From: Bipolaris cookei
Lineage: Eukaryota > Ascomycota > Dothideomycetes > Pleosporales > Pleosporaceae
Direction of reading: 5' to 3'
DNA: 64,000 bases
NCBI GenBank assembly: GCA_002286855.1
Contig: NRSV01000070.1
Span: forward strand, 123,548-187,547
The notes beneath the pieces were generated by a model. It did no database searches. It was not told the DNA's origin and was given only the letters and a program-made list of their open reading frames with translations. Positions 10,908-21,927 of the stretch are shown here, in pieces (the first letter of the stretch is position 1; each line of letters begins with the position of its first letter). Position numbers and translations under genes: made by a program.

Positions 10908-12983
10908 TTAACTCATAAGTAGCCTCGTCACCGCGCCAACGTTCAATGTCCTTAGATCGCTGTAATGCTGTCCCGTGCCCAAGAAGACGACTGGAATACC
11001 AGTTGCATGCACCATTGACACAAGTGTGCCCACCATATCCCCCACAGTATCGCACTTTGAAATGACAAAGCCATCGAGGTTTCTTCCTGGGCCGAATGAG
11101 GCATTGAAGTTCCGGGCCTGGGCGACGGAATCTGTGCCGACGAGGGCTTCGCCGACCATGAGGATCTTGTCAGGGTTGGCTAGCTTGCCAAACTTCTCGA
11201 GCGACGACATAAGTCGCTGGTCATTGTGGCGTCGGCCTGCCGTATCAATGAGGACTACGTTAAAGTTGTTCTTGGTCGCAAAAGTCACAGCATCGGCAGC
11301 AATATTAGCAGCGTCCTTGCCGTAACCCTTTTCAAACAGATCGACATGCCCGCCTTCCCTTTGAGATAGCTCCTTCAATCGATCGACGTGTACTCGTAGT
11401 TGCTCCACCGCACCAGAACGGAAGGTATCTGCTGCTGCGATGAGCACACGGTGATGGTTTTGCAGCAGGAAAAAGGCAATCTTGGAGAGGTTAGTCGACT
11501 TTCCGACCCCGTTGACGCCCACTATAGATAGTACGTAAGGACGAGTGGTGGTAGAATTTGTATGCTGGATCTCGCGAAGCAGGTCAAGAGAAGAAGTCGG
11601 GGTAAGTATTTTGGTAAGGGCTTTCTCCATTGATGACTTGATCGTTGTCTCGATTGCTGTAATGATCGCGTTAGTAGAGGGATCAAGCAAGAAGGGGGCG
11701 CGCAAATGACTGACTAGTAAAGCTGGGTGTCTTGATGCCCACAAGATCGCGCTCTACGCTTTCGCACAGCCGTACTGCAGCTTCGCGCGCAACGTTCTTA
11801 CGCAACAAATGCTCTTCCATGCCCTTGAGAGGCTTGGCGAGATCTTCTTTGGTCAGTATCTTGCCGCCCACCACATTCCTAAACAGGCCGCCGATTGCGC
11901 CTAGACTTGACCCAACCAGACCGCCATCTGCAGCTATCGTGTCCTTGTCCCTCTTTGCATTCTGGGCTGCGATGATGGCATCCATCTCGTCGTCGAGGTC
12001 TTTGAGCACAAACTCACCCTTTTTGGTCTTACGACCCCACGTCTCCTGCTTGATCTCTTCCAGTGCTTCGTTTCCTGATGCATCACCCTGTACATCTGAC
12101 TGCGAGTAGTCGAGGATAGAGTCGTCCTCTTCCTCCGCGCCAAACTCACCCCACACCCTTCCCTTTTTTGCGGAACCCTTTCCCTTTTTCTTTGCCGATG
12201 CCTCGTCACCCGACGACACGGGCGCAGAGCTGAAGGCCGAGGCTTTCTTCTTATCCCTTCGAGACATTTTGCCTCCAACCGGTCTCGCTTTGCCTGTGAG
12301 CAACTGACTCTGTGCTGGAGTGGTGGGCCTCGAGGTGTCCGGGGTAGGCATTGGCGTTGAATCGGCGCTGGTATCGTATAAGGGTCGTTGGGGTTTTTGC
12401 AGGCCCACAGGCTTAATCGCGGTGTCGTCAGCACTGTCATTATCTGTGCTTGACTCTGGGGTAGTGAGTTTGATGCTGGGGGCGCCCGAATCGCTTGCGC
12501 TTTCCAACTCGTGCATCTGGCGATCAAAGTAGGAGCCAAACTTGTCGCAGTTCACCACACTGCTGTCCGACTGAAGCTTGTCGCCGTAGAGACCGATGAA
12601 GAGGGCGCGCACATTATCGAGAAGCTTGTCTATCCATGTGAGGTGGACGAGGCTCTGGTATACGGCCTATGCGGGGTGTTAGCACATTGGCACGTCCAAG
12701 AGGCAGCTGCGGCGCATTTTCCGTGCCCTCCCCTTTGCCATTATTGTGGTGCAGGACATACGACAAAGATGAGCCCAACATCCTTTTCGGCGGTCCACTT
12801 GAGGGTATAGCCGTCTTTTTTGTACGCTGGCTTGGAGCCGGCATCGTCGGTCTGGGGCTGGATGCGCTCTTCGATGAAGACGTCTCGGATCAGGCTGTTG
12901 ATGACATTTGCGCCGACGGGAACATAGGTGCGGGACCACAGCACGACTCCTGAGGTAGTAAGTATCTCAAAAGTGTCGAGCAT
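10908..12983 (-). CDS. SRP101: Signal recognition particle receptor subunit alpha
   Basis: Three exons on the minus strand: 12983-12762, 12666-11715 and 11656-10908, giving 640 residues in phase. The N-terminus (MLDTFEILTTSGVVLW) is the SRX longin-type domain that binds the beta subunit. A charged Ser/Lys-rich linker with KMSRRDKKKAS follows. The C-terminal NG GTPase domain has G1 GVNGVGKS (about 438-445), AADTFRSGAVEQL, G3 DTAGRRHND (about 529) and G4 SKCD (about 591), where TKFD or TKCD is more usual. The protein docks SRP-ribosome complexes at the ER membrane by reciprocal GTP hydrolysis with SRP54. Length and domain order match fungal SRP101. It is transcribed divergently from YIF1. Confidence 0.95.
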
Positions 12984-13274
12984 TATGGGCAAGGGTGGGG
13001 CATGAGGTGTTGGCTGGCATGCGAGGGGTGCGTGATGGTGGTGGCAATGTTGGTGCGATGACGAAGGGCCGTGCGGACCGTCTCTTGCCAGATGGTCGGA
13101 ACTCGGACAGGCAGCGGAAAGCTCGAAGACAAATTCCACAGATACACCACACCCTCAATTCACTCCCCTTGCCTCACCCAGTCACTCGCTGTCCCTCTTC
13201 CTGTCCCTCCATCTCGCCGTCCATCTCGCCGTCCATCTCCAGGACGACTGCCGGCCCCGGTATCGCGCGCAGCC
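12984..13274. promoter_or_regulatory. Shared divergent promoter of SRP101 and YIF1
   Basis: The two ATGs are 291 bp apart on opposite strands. The YIF1 side is rich in CCCTC/CCATCTC pyrimidine runs, a common feature of fungal core promoters. Both genes serve early secretory traffic, so co-regulation is plausible. Individual factor sites cannot be named. Confidence 0.5.
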
Positions 13275-14445
13275 ATGCAGCGTCCCAACTACAACAACCC
13301 GCCGCCTGCGCATTCACCACCCCGTACGTCGCTCCCCATATATGTACATATACCCACTCCGGGCGCGCTTTCGCTAACACACCACAGTACACCACCCAAT
13401 TCCACAGCACGTCTCGACAGTCCCCCAGCTGCGCTCACCCCCTCCCCCACCCTCGCAATCACAGAGCGGATATGGATACGGGCAGCAAGGCGGGGGGATG
13501 CCTCCCCAGCAGGGAGGCTACAACATGCACCCTTCGTTTGGCGGCTTCATAAATGACCCCACAGCCCAGCTTGGCTTCCAGATGGGAAAGAGTGCCGTGG
13601 ATGCGGGACAGCAATACGTTGAACAAAATGTACGTTACGTTATGCGCAAAGCGACCGCACAGGCAACGCGCCCACTTCCCATGCCACGCGCGCATCACAA
13701 CGGCTAGGCAAAGACTAACTCGTTGCAATAGATTGGACGCTTCGTATCTGTCTCCGCCCTCAGGCACTATTTCAATGTCACAAACTCCTACGTCCTCACC
13801 AAGCTACGCATCATCCTCGTCCCGTGGTGGCATCGCCCCTGGTCCCGCCAGCAACGCCATACCTCTGATCCCGCCGCCTCTTCGGCCGCTCTGCTTTACC
13901 AACCTCCTCGCGAAGATGTCAACTCGCCCGACATGTACATTCCCATAATGGCCCTCGTCACCTACATTCTGCTCTCGACGCTGCTGGCTGGACTGAGGGG
14001 CGCCTTCCATCCAGAGCTGCTGGGCTACACGGCCACTGTCGCAATCTCCGTCACCCTGCTGGAGATTCTCATCATACGCACTGGCACCTTTCTGCTCGCC
14101 ATTAGCAGCTCTTCGCAACTCCTCGATCTTGTCGCATACAGCGGCTACAAGTTTGTCCATGTTATTGTCTCGCTGCTTCTGACGCACTTTGCCTCATGGC
14201 TCGGCTTTGGCGGCACAATGGTCAACTGGATCATCTTCCTCTACTGCTTCAGTGCAAATGCTTTTTTCCTCCTTCGCAGCCTGCGATATGTCCTGCTTCC
14301 CGACCAGACTGGCCAAGGAAACTTTGGAGGCCCCGCCCCCGGCGCATACCCAGTCAAGAGCCAAAAGAACAGGCGGACCCAGTTCCTGTTCGTCTACAGC
14401 TACATTGTTCAGTTTGGCTTCATGATGTGGTTGACCAGGGTATAA
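13275..14445 (+). CDS. YIF1: YIF1 family ER-Golgi transport membrane protein
   Basis: Exons 13275-13323, 13388-13629 and 13732-14445 join in phase to 334 residues. A Pro/Gln/Gly-rich cytosolic N-terminus (GYGYGQQGGGMPPQQGGY) leads into FGGFINDPTAQLGFQMGKSAVDAGQQYVEQNIGRF in pieces typical of YIF1. About five membrane helices follow (for example PIMALVTYILLSTLLAGL, FLYCFSANAFFLLRSL and the C-terminal LFVYSYIVQFGFMMWL). Yif1 pairs with Yip1 and Yos1 on COPII vesicles and binds Ypt GTPases during ER-to-Golgi transport. The intron acceptors are CACCACAG and GCAATAG. The gene is divergent from SRP101 and convergent with RAD7. Confidence 0.93.
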
Positions 14446-14774
14446 GCCATGGGCTGACCCTGCACCACAAGCTTGTGTCCCACGTCTATTCATGTTACTT
14501 TGTGAGCGTTACGCACTGGAGGCTTCAATTTCTTAGCGAGCCTATGTCTTGTCCAAGGCCGGCATGGATCAAGGTCATCTTCTATAGCATAAGAAATGAG
14601 AAAACAAAAAAACAGTAGCGAATGAAAGATCGTTTGCTGTTCCGTCTATAATCATCAACCCTTCCATGCAGAAAGAAGTGCGCTGAAATCATGCATCGCC
14701 CTTGACGCCACAATTACCCATGTTACTCCTATACACTAAACATTCCCGCAAGCCATGTTATAACCTAGAAATCA
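14446..14774. other. Convergent 3' ends of YIF1 and RAD7
   Basis: The 329 bp between the two stop codons probably carry both 3' UTRs. No further gene is visible. Confidence 0.5.
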
Positions 14775-16818
14775 CTATCCCATGACAGGTACAACCCGAC
14801 CCATGGCCCCCATCTGCTCCATGGTCTGTTTCAGCTCCTTTGCAAAGTCAAACACCACGTCGCCAAACTGCTCAATCTGGTCCTGTGCCTTGGGCGCTCC
14901 AATCAGCACAATGCCTCGTGGCACAACCACATCCTGAACCTCGAAGCACCCAAACGTCACCACCTTGGCCAGTCCAGGGCACGACCGAAAGATCCCCGCT
15001 ACAACCTCCGTGTCCACTACAGGGCAAAACGACACGTTAATCTCGCGTAGATGAGGGTACTGCTGTACCCCATCAAACACTTCTGCAAACGTAGCATGCG
15101 AAATGTGCCGGCACGATGAGACATCGAGATACTCCAACCGCGAGCCAGAGTGTGACATGAGTGCACGGAACCCCTCACTTCCAAGCCCAACAGGCGACTC
15201 CAGAGGTCCATCCGGGTTGCTGTTGTCCATGTCGCGTGTCGAGTTGATGTCAATGTAGCGCAACGGCGGGTTGTCCCACTCGGAGAAGAGCTCCACGTAC
15301 CCAGCGTCGGTGCACTCGTGGTTCTCTGTAAAACGGAACTTGCTGAGATGATGACACTGCTTATGGATACTATCCAGCACTTCATCAGTCGGCTCGCTCG
15401 TGTTGTCCACAAAGTGCTCCAGGCACAATGTCTGCAAATTGCCGCCTACAGAGTTGATTAGGTGAACTAGCTTCTTGCGCGTAATGGCATCGTAGAACCG
15501 GAGAGTGAGGTGCTTAAGGTGCTGTAGTCGAGCAATTGCGTCAATGCTGTCTGGGCCAATCTTCTTGCATCGCTCCAACTTTAGTCGCTCGAGTTTTGGA
15601 CAAAAGGTAGTCAGCGCCTCCACGACCTGGTCGTCAAAGGCTGCATCCAGCCACTCCACCTTGAGTGCCTTGAGGTCTTGGCCGCGCGCAATAAACAACT
15701 CAATCCACTTGTCGTTTGACACTAGGTTGGCTCCCAGCAGCTGGATCTCTTCCAAGGCCTTGGCCTTTTCGATCATGTAGTCAATGTTGCTGTCCTTCAA
15801 CTGACAGCAGTTACGGAGTGACAGGCGCTTGACAGTCGGACAGACTGCAAATATTTGATCGTAATCTTCCGTCTCGAGATATGCAGCCTCGTGAATAGCA
15901 ACACTTTCCATATCAGGCTGCAGGAAGAGCTTCATCGTCGTGGGGTTCATCGCCCGCTTCTTCGAAAAGATCTCGCTGATGCGATTCATAATCGACTCCG
16001 GCATTTCGCCCAACTCTTCGATATCTTCCGAGTGCTTTGCCAACTTTTCAATGCAGAGTTGCTGCAATGTCTTTGGTCCGCGGACAGTCAACCCATCAAG
16101 GCGGTTACTTTCAATCTTTCTTCGACCTTTGCGCACAACAGGCTTGTTAGCCTTCTTCTCTGCTTTGGCGTCCTTGGCCATTTCCTTGCCACATGGTGTG
16201 CATAGAAGACCGCCCTCTGGACCAGCTTTACTGTATGGTGTGACAGTAAACCGCTTATTGCAAATCTCGCAATTCTCTAGCTGACCAGGCAGAGGTTTAG
16301 CCTTCTTGTAGATGTCCATAACGTCCTCAAAATCCGAGTCGTCATCTGGACCCTTCTTCTTCTTCTTAGCCGTCTTTTTGGCCGCTTTTCCCTTCTTGAT
16401 CTTCGCTATGGCTTCATCCTGATCACGTTTCCGTTTGCGAGTACGTTCAGCTGCCATTGCAGATGACTCTGCTTGTAGATCTTCTTCAGACTCTTCGCCC
16501 TCAACACCCGCATTTGCGGATCCTTCCTCGTTGTTACCGGCTTGTGCTGTATCTAGCTCGGCTTGTTGAACACGTTGTTGGTACGAATCGCGAATCTCTT
16601 GTGCGGAAATGTTGTTTGCCTATTGTGGCGTAATTAGCACAAGTCCTTGATAAAGCCATATTTCAGATATGCATGCATGAGGTAAACATACCGCAAGAAA
16701 GTCTGTCAGCGCTGAGTGTGGCCCGCGGATACCCGCTCCTCTTGGTCGTCGTCCGCTCCTGTCGCCACTCGTCAGTACTGTACGCTGAATTTATATGGTG
16801 CAAGTTAATGGCTTACAT
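14775..16818 (-). CDS. RAD7: Rad7, global-genome nucleotide excision repair
   Basis: Modelled as exons 16818-16817, 16758-16692 and 16619-14775, giving 637 residues. The first exon contributes only AT of the start codon; the 58-bp intron supplies no coding base and the G comes from exon 2. The resulting start, MSGRRPRGAGIRGPHSAL, followed by TDFLAANNISAQEIR, is the expected Rad7 N-terminus. A basic Lys-rich region precedes a C2C2 zinc motif (about Cys140/143/163/166), then leucine-rich repeats through the C-terminus. Rad7 acts with Rad16, Abf1 and Elc1/Cul3 to find UV lesions in silent chromatin. An in-frame internal ATG at 16457 would lose the conserved N-terminus, so I reject it as the start. 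Confidence 0.9.
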
Positions 16819-17428
16819 GTTGTCAACTTATAACAGCGCAAAAGAGTTGATTTGTACAAAATACAATTTGTTGCCTAAGGAGGGAGGCAGTTGGTGTTGA
16901 AGTGTGTCGGAGGCCGACAAGCGGGGGTGAAACAGTGAGTGGTGAAGGCGCGTCCGGGATCCACAGCGCAGTCGCGCAATCACGTGGTGGCAATTACTTG
17001 CTGCATCGAGCAAAGTGTACTCCTGACAATTAATTTTCTTTGCCAGTCCGTCCAAGCACTGCTTCATTGAGTAGCGGATCATGTCTTGATGGGTATTTTG
17101 GACTAATGCAAGTATGAGATTGATTTTATAAGCCCAGAAGTACCATGTATAGTCACGTGGTTACTCACTGACTAACAACGCTGTATTTAAACTTGCTCCT
17201 ATCATCATACACATCAGAATACACAATACTTCACACACACTCAACTGCTTACAGATTTATCTCAGCACGAATGAAGTTCACAAAAGAATCCTTAAATAGT
17301 ACACCGATTGTCTCGAGCATTCGCATCTATATAACTTGCACAGAATTGTATTCATGATTGCTCGCGATCCGGTCGTGCCATCCGTTCAATGCCCTTGACT
17401 TCTCTGCATCAGATGTGACGATGAAGGT
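16819..17428. other. Intergenic; RAD7 5' leader and downstream flank of the Stc1-domain gene
   Basis: The region contains the RAD7 promoter. A TATTTAAA-like box near 17184 and short AT-rich runs are visible, but no gene is supported. Confidence 0.4.
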
Positions 17429-18590
17429 CTAGATGATAGTATCATCATCATCATCGTCGTCGTCGTCGTCATCTTCATCAGAATCGTCCGAATCACCCCA
17501 CGCGTCTACAACGGGACCACTCTCGTGGGCAGCATCTCCCATAGGCCTCTACAGCACAGTTAGTTGAACAGTTGACGTCACGGCCGTTTGGAAATTAGCT
17601 GCACGTGCTACAAAAGGACCCCGAGATGCAGCAGTGGTCATGGCCCCATCTTTGGGATAAAGCTCTGAAGTAGTGGATCGCTCAGCCACACTTGAGGTGA
17701 ACGAGTGAGACGAGCTTGTCGTAGAGGCATCCGAACGATGATTCGCATTGACAGTCGAAGCTGAGCTGGTAGTGGGGGCCTTGCTGGACTGGGTGTCCCA
17801 CGACTTAGTGCGAATTTCGCTCAAGCCGTCGTTGCCAGTCCCTTCACGGCCAACGGGGTAAGCGTACTCATAATCAATCGAGCTCTCATCGGCAGATCCA
17901 TTCAGAGACATGGCGCGCTGAAAATCAGCCGACAGTTTGATACCGCCATCCTTGGCTGTAAGACGATTGGACTGGTGGTTCTCATTGACAGTCTTCCAGT
18001 CATCTTCGCCCTGATAAAGTCAGCATCAACCAACTCAAAAAGACCACGAATCTGAAGATCATAAGTTCAAACTCAATACATACACAGGACGAAGATGTAT
18101 CGGTTGTGGCCGCTGAGAAGTACTCAGGATACTGGCTATTGGAGTGATCTGGAGTGAAAAAGGCCTTGTCAGGATCTTCGTATCTGTCCTCGTCAAAAGC
18201 CTCATTGGCAAGCTGACCCTCAATGCACGCGAAACATCTTGCTGTATCAGGATTGCGGCGTTGAGACTTTGCAAAATCCTCAAGACCCTTTGTCTTTCCA
18301 CACATTGTGCATTCAACCTCAACTACTTTCTGGCCTGTACAAGTGTGGCAGTTGATGGGCTTGTAGATCTGGCTCGAGGTCTTGATCTGCCAACGGGCAT
18401 CGGTAAGCTGCCTTGAGGAGAACTTTGCCTGGGGGAGGTTCTTGTGGCAGCGACCGCACTTGATTTTGGCGGGGAGAGCAATGCCCTTGAGACTGCAAGA
18501 GTCAGCCAGGCAGTGACGGTGTGTTCTTGGTCATTCAGACCTTTCAATGTCATCTTGATTGTAAGGAACCAGGTTTCGGCGGCTTTTCAT
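17429..18590 (-). CDS. Stc1-domain zinc-binding protein
   Basis: Four exons, 18590-18541, 18492-18084, 18010-17612 and 17548-17429, are in phase and encode 325 residues. Four CxxC pairs at about 29/32, 65/68, 78/81 and 103/106 form a tandem zinc-ribbon Stc1 domain (IKCGRCHKNLPQAKFSSRQL, INCHTC, VECTMCGKTKGLEDFAK, ARCFAC). In fission yeast, Stc1 links the Ago1 RNAi complex to the Clr4 histone H3K9 methyltransferase complex. Filamentous ascomycetes have several proteins with this domain whose roles are less clear. The middle is Ser/Thr-rich and the last exon ends in an Asp-rich tail after VVDAWGDSDDSDED. The last intron (17611-17549, 63 bp) is chosen because it is in phase and exposes that acidic exon; without splicing the frame ends at 17549. 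A silencing role here is inference. Confidence 0.82.
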
Positions 18591-19306
18591 GATGAGCAGT
18601 GGGAGGATTAAGGTTTGGACTCGTGAAGCTTAAATCGTCCAGCTGCAACAAGTAGTATTGTCGAAGTAATAGTCACTGCGATGGTTTGGCTATTTGTGTC
18701 TTGTAGCTGTTGACGGTGAGAGTGATTGTGCGGTGTGGAGGCGGAAGAAGGCCAGTGCCTGCGGATGTTTGCTGTGCGTTCAGGTAAAGGTAACAAACAG
18801 CAGGAGCGGCTGTAGCACAGTGCAGCTACCTCACTTCGCACAGAAAGTAATCGGGAAAGTAGGTAGATGGGTGCAATCTCAAGAACATTTGATCTATGGG
18901 GGAGAAACGCAGAGGCGATACTGTGTCGAAAGGGTCTTGTACGAGTTGTGGGATGGCATTTTGTGAGAGTGGGTGTTGCACCATGCGTAGAACATAGCTA
19001 TGGAACCAAACCAAACAGTAAAGTAAAGGCGCAGCATCATCCAGGGGACCCATGCAACCTGCAGCAACTCTTGCTCTTCACTTCGCCAAACTCCAATAAT
19101 GACTTGAGCTGATTATAGACCATGTCGCCATACCAAGAAGCACACATGTGACGCATTGATTGATACACAAAAATAAGCAAACGAGAGTTCACACAGAGAA
19201 CGCGAAGTCGTTACTGATATTGAATACACTGAGACTGTTGTTTCAACAGTTTCTTGAAATACGAGTGGCTTTCTGTCTGCGGATCTGCTGGAGAAACATT
19301 CTGTTT
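18591..19306. other. Intergenic
   Basis: This holds the upstream region of the Stc1-domain gene. I see no gene or repeat before the LINE target-site duplication. Confidence 0.4.
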
Positions 19307-19723
19307 AAGCAACACTTTCTACCAGCACGAGAGTAGGAACAAGACGGTAACACCTAGGCCAAGAACAAGACTAAAACATAAACAACAAAAACAGCAAGAA
19401 AAACCCAACAAAACACAACATAAACATACATTTTCCATATTCTTTTTATTCGTTTGTTTTCTTGCTTCTCCCACCAAGAGCCCACTGGAAGATAGCCTAG
19501 CTATCTAACATCTCTTCCTGTTTACCAAACTGCTCTTTAGCACCAGGCGTCTGCTAGAGGCATAGCCGCAAACAGATAAAAGCTGAAGCACCATAGTAGT
19601 ACCACACAAAGAAAAATGAACCCCCTACATGTAAATAATAAGATAGAACGGTCTACGGCCAAAGCCTCACATAGCCCGAGCTGCATATAGACTTTAATGG
19701 GATAATAATAAGCAACACTTTCT
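19307..19723 (+). mobile_element. 5'-truncated LINE (non-LTR) 3' end with target duplication
   Basis: The body spans 19321-19709 and is flanked by an identical 14-bp duplication AAGCAACACTTTCT at 19307-19320 and 19710-19723. The 3' end runs into GGGATAATAATA, a simple-repeat tail. Its sequence matches, on the other strand, the 57917-58601 element (shared tracts AGATAGAACGG and CAAAGC near the end). Only the 3' region is present and there is no intact reverse transcriptase. Confidence 0.85.
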
Positions 19724-19789
19724 GTGATTGGCTCTCTCCTTTTTTGTAGTACGTCGATCTCTAAGAGAAGCTACAAACTCGTCCAGCCC

Positions 19790-20004
19790 CTAGACGCAGA
19801 CGCAATAGCCTCCACTGTTTTTTGTGCAACCACCACCATTAAGGCAATTTTTCTCTACGTATTCGTTGCAATCGGACTGACCATAACACTAATAAGGTAG
19901 TTAGCGCCCACGCTCTACCCTCCGGTTCGTTCACCTACAATGTTGATAGCCGATGTACTAGTCACCATTGCGGCCAGCACTGCAAACAGGTATCTGAAGT
20001 GCAT
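19790..20004 (-). CDS. Small cysteine-rich secreted protein (candidate effector)
   Basis: Two exons, 20004-19939 and 19888-19790, are joined across a 50-bp intron with GTAGGT donor, GCTAAC branch point and TTATTAG acceptor. The product is 54 residues. Exon 1 encodes a signal peptide (MHFRYLFAVLAAMVTSTSA), and exon 2 encodes nearly the whole mature chain of about 35 residues with six cysteines spaced C-x5-C-x7-C-x4-C-x7-C-x-C, ending in GGYCVCV. The GGGC then GGYCxC ending is reminiscent of knottin or CS-alpha-beta folds, but the CxxxC pair of true defensins is missing. Size, signal peptide, even cysteine number and position between a LINE and a solo LTR are typical of fungal candidate effectors. 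No function can be assigned. Confidence 0.72.
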
Positions 20005-20519
20005 GATGAATATAGGTTTTGTTATGAGACACGGTTATGCAACTAATCAAGTTGAGGCAGTAGATCTGGGCGAAACTTACGCTCTACAGAGCAAAAAGAC
20101 AGAAGGCAAAGTGTGAGGGAGGCATGTGTTATATATTACCCGCACAAAGTATGTGAGATCACGTCTGCATGTAAGCAGGCGAGATTCTGAGTCAGACTTC
20201 TCAGTTTCTTACTGGAACAGCGGCACACTGTAACAACGGCACTTGGGCTTGAACTCTCTCAGACTAGCGCTTATATGCTTGTTGATTGGCCAGGGCCCAA
20301 GTTAATATCATGGATGCAACGGGGATCCAAACCTGGTTATTGGAGAGCGCGACCATCATAGCTATATCGCCAACATAGCGCTGGTGGCTTCGGAAGTACG
20401 AAGGATGGTGTTTCGTGTCATGATTGAGTACCCAGATGCCTCCTGTCTTACGGATATTTCTCTATCATTATTATCTTGTTCATTGATGGAGTCTCTGTAA
20501 GGGGCTGGACTCAAGAGAG
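20005..20519. other. Upstream region of the small secreted protein gene
   Basis: The first part is probably the promoter. No other gene is seen up to the solo LTR target duplication. Confidence 0.4.
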
Positions 20520-21041
20520 TGCGATGTTACACGGGGTTAGGCTATACTTCCTTAGCTTCGATCCGGGTTAGGGCGAAGCAGGCAAACGCGGTAAGCCGTG
20601 CGATTGTCTGGCGATTCGTGTGGAAAAGAGTTATGGATGTAACCAAAGTAAAGACAATCAATTCTGTATAAAATAGAATAACTAAGTATCAATCTGGGTA
20701 AGAGAGGAACTTATGAGAGTTGACCACAACGAGAGTAATAATGAAATCCATCCATCCTTATATCCTCATTGCTTCCAGTCCTGGCATCAGACTTTGGTCG
20801 TGAAGTCACTGACTCCTCCCTGCTCATGTGAGGCCATGTCCTCACATATCTTGGGTAGCATCACTGATGCCAGCGTCTTGGCGTGATGCCAGTGTTTTGG
20901 CGTGGTGCCAATCACGTGGTCATTACCCCGCGCTAATCCTTCTGACTCAGACCTCTGCAGGCCACAGTATCCAACTGCGCCCCTCTTGCTTTCCTGTCTG
21001 ATGTCAAGGAGAGAATTCCTCTTGTCACTCGTAACATGCGA
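20520..21041 (-). mobile_element. Solo LTR with 5-bp target duplication
   Basis: The 512-bp LTR spans 20525-21036 and has TGTTAC...GTAACA ends. TGCGA flanks it on both sides (20520-20524 and 21037-21041). Its reverse complement matches the right LTR of the chromovirus at 30115-30393 and the end of the left LTR at 23935, for example the tract ATTTCATTATTAC and the terminal CCGTGTAACA. It is a product of recombination between LTRs of the same family in the opposite orientation. Confidence 0.9.
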
Positions 21042-21925
21042 TGCCAAGGGCAAAGCCGGATGTAACAAGATTGTGTTCGATAGACAGCTAACAACTATCT
21101 ACCTAGGAGCTCATATCTACGCACAGATCGGAGAAATATGCTTTCCTGTTAATCTGAGGGTTATGTCCGAACGCGGTTCGGATGGGCAGAATCTGGGTGC
21201 TATGGCCTCCACCCGGATTCTGCGATCGCGCACTGAGATACCATCGAGGAGCTCTACCAATGGGCGTCTAGCCCATTACAGTCTCCGTTACTTATATCAG
21301 TACATGCCAGGGGATTGGCCCAGGCTGCCTTGTTCGAGGTCTTTGAGATGGCCACGGCTACGCCAAGAGTCCTATCGATAGACAAATAACTGCGCACGGA
21401 CGAAAAGCGCCAACTTTACACGAGTTTTGCATACGCTACAGAAGCTCAATTTAGAAAATAAGAGCTGGAGGAGGTAGAGACTAGTTTTACAAGTCATTCC
21501 ATGTAGGTTTTAGGGTGTGCAAGTCTATAAGAGCAAAGATCGATTTTGTCTGGTAGTAATAGGTTGGTTAGTATTGCTTTGTGATACATATTACATGCTT
21601 GATTCTGGGCCTGAATTCTGGGGGGAACACAATAATTTCATGGAGCAACTTTCAATGAGTGTGAGCCAGATCTTATTTAAAAGAGGTATTATTTAATGTC
21701 ATCGATAACTAGGCTACAAGCCTCTCCTCTATTTAGATAGCCCTCTCCCCCCACCTATACCAAATTGACAGCACCACGTAGATACTTGTAAGTCTCACCA
21801 GCTTGCACGTCTTATATAGCCTTGCGGCTGAGACAGGACGTTAAATTAGAATAATAATAATAATAATAATGTCATCGATATGCTAAACATAATTAAGCAC
21901 TACCACACGAATAGAATATAATCTC
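21042..21925. other. Transposon-block spacer
   Basis: There is no gene. The distal half is AT-rich, with a (AAT)n run at about 21850-21870. It may be an old degraded repeat, but I cannot assign a family. Confidence 0.35.
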
Positions 21926-21927
21926 TA

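Noticed and set aside
17549..17581. 33-bp intron with GTGACG donor in the Stc1-domain gene
   Set aside because: It is too short; the 63-bp alternative from 17611 has a better size and is also in phase.
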